From Bacteroidota bacterium (GTDB lineage: Bacteria; Bacteroidota; Ignavibacteria; Kryptoniales; JAKASW01), in NCBI GenBank assembly GCA_021812985.1, contig JAKAMG010000001.1, positions 1 to 64,000 of the forward strand: a stretch of DNA of 64,000 nt, in the 5' to 3' direction. The position numbers and the translations under genes are program-made. How positions within the stretch are numbered: position 1 is the first letter of the stretch; each line of letters opens with the position of its first letter. Of the stretch, positions 61,640 to 64,000 are shown piece by piece. Under the pieces are notes generated by a model. The model was not told the DNA's origin. It made no database searches and saw only the letters and a list, made by a program, of their open reading frames with translations.

Positions 61640-64000
61640 TCAGTTGATACGGATAAACTTCACCTCGTAAGGATTGAACTTCACCTCGCTGGTTACTTTC
61701 CTGAGCGGTTCCTGAAGGCTGTTTACCTCTTCGACGCTATTCACGAGTCCTGATTTCCTGAGGCCTGAGAGATTTACAACGGCGTCCCTGCCGTATGTCT
61801 CTCTCATGCAGAGAACGATGCCGTGCCCGTCCCATGCCGGCCTGGCGTAAATAAGAAGCGGGTCGCCGTTCCCGAAATTCAGAAGCGACCTTGAAGCGAG
61901 CGCCGTCTTCTTGCCGCCTCCCTCAGACACTCGCGCCACCAGCGGGACGCGCGACTCCCAGCCGAACTTCGTGGCGTATCCAATCGAACTGTCCGCCGTG
62001 GAAGTCAGCTCGTACTGCCAATCCATTCCACCTTTCTGAGATGCGGGGAAGTTCGTCGTCCAGTAGTTGTTGAGAACCCATGAATAGATATAGGGGTTCT
62101 TGACGGTGGAGACCTCCTGAAATTTGCCGAGGTTGATGTCCCCGAACTCCATGATGGGAATCTGCGGACTCACGAGGACGATCTGTCCTTCTCCGCTTCT
62201 AACCGTCGCAAAGTTCTGTACTCCGTCCCAGTCCGAGGCGCTTCCGGGAAGCTGGTCCTTTCCTGGTACAACCGTTCCACCTTCCACTTCGAACGATATC
62301 TGTCCCCCCTTCATGTCAAATGGGAACGAGACGTACACGCCTTCCGGGGACGTCACCGGGAGCTTCTTCATGGAGTAGGCGAGCTCAATCCGCTTCTCGG
62401 TCTTGTAGAGTCTTATCTCGCAGGTGATACCGCTGTTGTCGGCGCAGGCCGGTACCTGGCCGGTGATATCGACGCTTGTCCAGAGCGGACCATCCACAAC
62501 CTTTCCTATCTTTATGTCGCTCATCGTGGTGCGAGAGTAGTTCTTCAGGTCGTGTCGAGAGATCTGCTCCCTGTCAGAGAGGGTCTCGTAGATAAACTGT
62601 CCAAGTTCCCAGGGAGCTTTGGCGTCCACAAGCTCCTTGCCAAGCGACTTATCGTATATCCCGCTTATCGCGCCCTTGACAGTGTCCACGGTGACTGTGT
62701 AGTACTTGTTGTCCAGCTTCCCGTCGAAATTGCTCGTTCGGTACTGAGCCGAGGGTTTGTCGCCGACCTCAATTTCGTATGTTTTGTAGCCGAACGCGGG
62801 GACGTCCTTCGCGTAGATAGCCCAGTAATTGCCTTCTGACCTGCTGCTGAGAATTTGCGCCGGGACGTCGTTTCCATTCGCGTCGACGAGCCTGAACTCC
62901 TTCTCGGGAGGAAGTATTTGGTTATATATGAATGCCTTGGTGACTCCTGATCTGGCGGAGCTCATGGTGTTGAACACAGTTATCGTCGGCTTCTCCGCCT
63001 TGGGGACAAGGGGCTCGAACAAGCCGACGGCTTCATCCTGCAGTATGCCGTTGAGCCGGAAGGCGTTCCAGGCGAAAGCTCTCTTCTCATTCCATTGGAC
63101 CGTCGAATTCTCGCTCAGCGGATCAGAAATCGATTCGGCCGCCCCGAACGTGTGTTCATCGTAAAAGGCGTCGTCTTCATTCACAGTTGTCACGTGGTCT
63201 ATGATTGCCGGGCTTGGGTGCTCGCCGAGGAGCGTCGCCATCGCGAGAAGTCCCTGATTTGCGATCATGTCAGCCTGGACGTCCCTCACGTGAGCGGTTT
63301 CCTCCTCAGCCGAGCCGAAGCCGTCTATCCACCAGTCGGGCCAGGCCATCCTGTACGTGCTCAGCTTGCTACCGTATTTCTTCTCGATGTATGAAAAGAA
63401 CGTCGAGACCGTGGAAAGCTCGAGCTTAGGCCATTCGTATCTCGAATCCCACTCCCTGACGAGGTCGCAGGCCTTTGTCGAAGGGGGAGCGTTGTCCGTG
63501 AGGTAACCAAGAAACTGGACCTGGGCCCTGTCGTAAGGGAATCCCTTCGCCTCGAGGCTTGTCAGGTAACGGAACAGGTTTCCGCCAAGAGTGTTCATGT
63601 CTCCGCTTAGTATCCCCAGGTTGTCGCCGAACATGTAGTGCTCTCCTCTGTAGGCAAGTATCTTCTTGCCTGAGGGAGACTCCCACCAGAATGCCGTGGG
63701 CATCTTAAAGGGTTCCATGGCGCGGTCGGTGTTCTGGCCCATCGTGAAGTACTTTACGCCGGCGCTGGTCAGATAGTCCACGAGGCACCATGACGCTCCG
63801 TTAACGTCATCCTGCATCCCCGTCTTCACCGGGATACCTTTCGCTTTGAATTCCTTTATGGTCTCCATGAGATTGGAGAGAGTCGGTTCGTCGTACAGGT
63901 TGGACATGTTGAGGAACGCGCCTGTCACTTCGATTCGCCCTTCCTTGATGCGCTGGAGAAGACGCGCAACCTGTGAAGGCGGACGTGTTCTGATGTACTC
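61640..64000 (-). CDS. GH38-family alpha-mannosidase, C-terminal part (5' end outside window)
   Basis: The frame is open to the window edge, giving at least 787 residues, and the N-terminal part of the catalytic domain is missing. The visible part includes GAFLNMSNLYDEPTLSNLM, MQDDVNGASW, an AFWWESPSGKKILAYRGEHY stretch, a helical middle, then the GH38 C-terminal beta domains with DNKYYTVTVDTVKGAISGIYD and ELAYSMKKLPV (in outline). GH38 enzymes are zinc-dependent retaining alpha-mannosidases. There is no T9SS domain at the C-terminus (KFIRIN). With the GH92 gene it suggests mannose-glycan degradation. The family call is good, but the divergent N-terminal wording leaves subfamily and activity open. 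Confidence 0.82.
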   Translation of the reverse strand, partial: EYIRTRPPSQVARLLQRIKEGRIEVTGAFLNMSNLYDEPTLSNLMETIKEFKAKGIPVKTGMQDDVNGASWCLVDYLTSAGVKYFTMGQNTDRAMEPFKMPTAFWWESPSGKKILAYRGEHYMFGDNLGILSGDMNTLGGNLFRYLTSLEAKGFPYDRAQVQFLGYLTDNAPPSTKACDLVREWDSRYEWPKLELSTVSTFFSYIEKKYGSKLSTYRMAWPDWWIDGFGSAEEETAHVRDVQADMIANQGLLAMATLLGEHPSPAIIDHVTTVNEDDAFYDEHTFGAAESISDPLSENSTVQWNEKRAFAWNAFRLNGILQDEAVGLFEPLVPKAEKPTITVFNTMSSARSGVTKAFIYNQILPPEKEFRLVDANGNDVPAQILSSRSEGNYWAIYAKDVPAFGYKTYEIEVGDKPSAQYRTSNFDGKLDNKYYTVTVDTVKGAISGIYDKSLGKELVDAKAPWELGQFIYETLSDREQISRHDLKNYSRTTMSDIKIGKVVDGPLWTSVDITGQVPACADNSGITCEIRLYKTEKRIELAYSMKKLPVTSPEGVYVSFPFDMKGGQISFEVEGGTVVPGKDQLPGSASDWDGVQNFATVRSGEGQIVLVSPQIPIMEFGDINLGKFQEVSTVKNPYIYSWVLNNYWTTNFPASQKGGMDWQYELTSTADSSIGYATKFGWESRVPLVARVSEGGGKKTALASRSLLNFGNGDPLLIYARPAWDGHGIVLCMRETYGRDAVVNLSGLRKSGLVNSVEEVNSLQEPLRKVTSEVKFNPYEVKFIRIN

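Overview
The window is one contiguous stretch of a GC-rich bacterial chromosome from the Bacteroidota/FCB side of the tree. The main evidence is the type IX secretion (T9SS) sorting domain: six proteins end in an NYPNPFNPTT-type C-terminal module, and two more end in a related VVPNPY variant. There are also two PorV/UPF0164-like outer-membrane proteins and two TonB-dependent receptors with an N-terminal carboxypeptidase-regulatory (CarboxypepD_reg) domain. The NPFNPTT form is common in Ignavibacteria and neighbouring lineages (Kryptonia, Marinimicrobia, Caldithrix relatives), so an Ignavibacteria-like organism is the best guess; genus cannot be named. A chemoreceptor fragment at the left edge suggests motility. 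Shine-Dalgarno sites are clear and were used to set several starts. No rRNA, tRNA, CRISPR array, insertion sequence or phage gene was seen.

Region 1 (1-10,040) looks like a peptidoglycan-peptide scavenging locus. A leftward operon encodes a transglutaminase-like protein, a T9SS-tagged N-acetylmuramoyl-L-alanine amidase, an NlpC/P60 lipoprotein and an L-Ala-D/L-Glu type dipeptide epimerase. Divergent from it are a POT-family peptide transporter and a beta-lactamase-fold serine hydrolase. Together they could cut exogenous peptidoglycan at the cell surface, trim the peptides, import them and epimerise L-Ala-D-Glu.

Region 2 (10,476-18,867) is a four-gene module: TonB receptor, large secreted beta-rich partner, PorV-like protein and T9SS cargo (an FG-GAP repeat protein). 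It is closed by a strong terminator. Region 3 (18,900-23,730) holds housekeeping or orphan genes: a second serine hydrolase, a DEAD-box RNA helicase, an isochorismatase-fold protein lacking its usual cysteine, a small secreted protein and a tandem DUF4402 protein.

Region 4 (24,069-55,918) is a large starch/maltodextrin utilisation locus. In order it encodes a secreted GH31 glucosidase; a LacI-type regulator with candidate operators; a second copy of the four-gene module (TonB receptor, partner, PorV-like protein, surface GH13 amylase); a secreted starch-binding-like protein and a terminator; a second surface GH13 amylase; a parvulin-type chaperone; a maltose-type binding lipoprotein and two ABC permeases; an MFS sugar transporter; a periplasmic cyclomaltodextrinase-like GH13; and the MalK/MsmX-type ATPase. 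No SusD homologue was recognised. The large partner protein occupies the position SusD has in classical polysaccharide utilisation loci.

Region 5 (55,940-64,000) contains a DUF2156 acyl/aminoacyl-transferase-like protein, a GH92 alpha-mannosidase preceded by a near-copy of the LacI-gene operator, a PAP2 phosphatase, a DUF72 protein and the C-terminal part of a GH38 alpha-mannosidase cut by the right edge.
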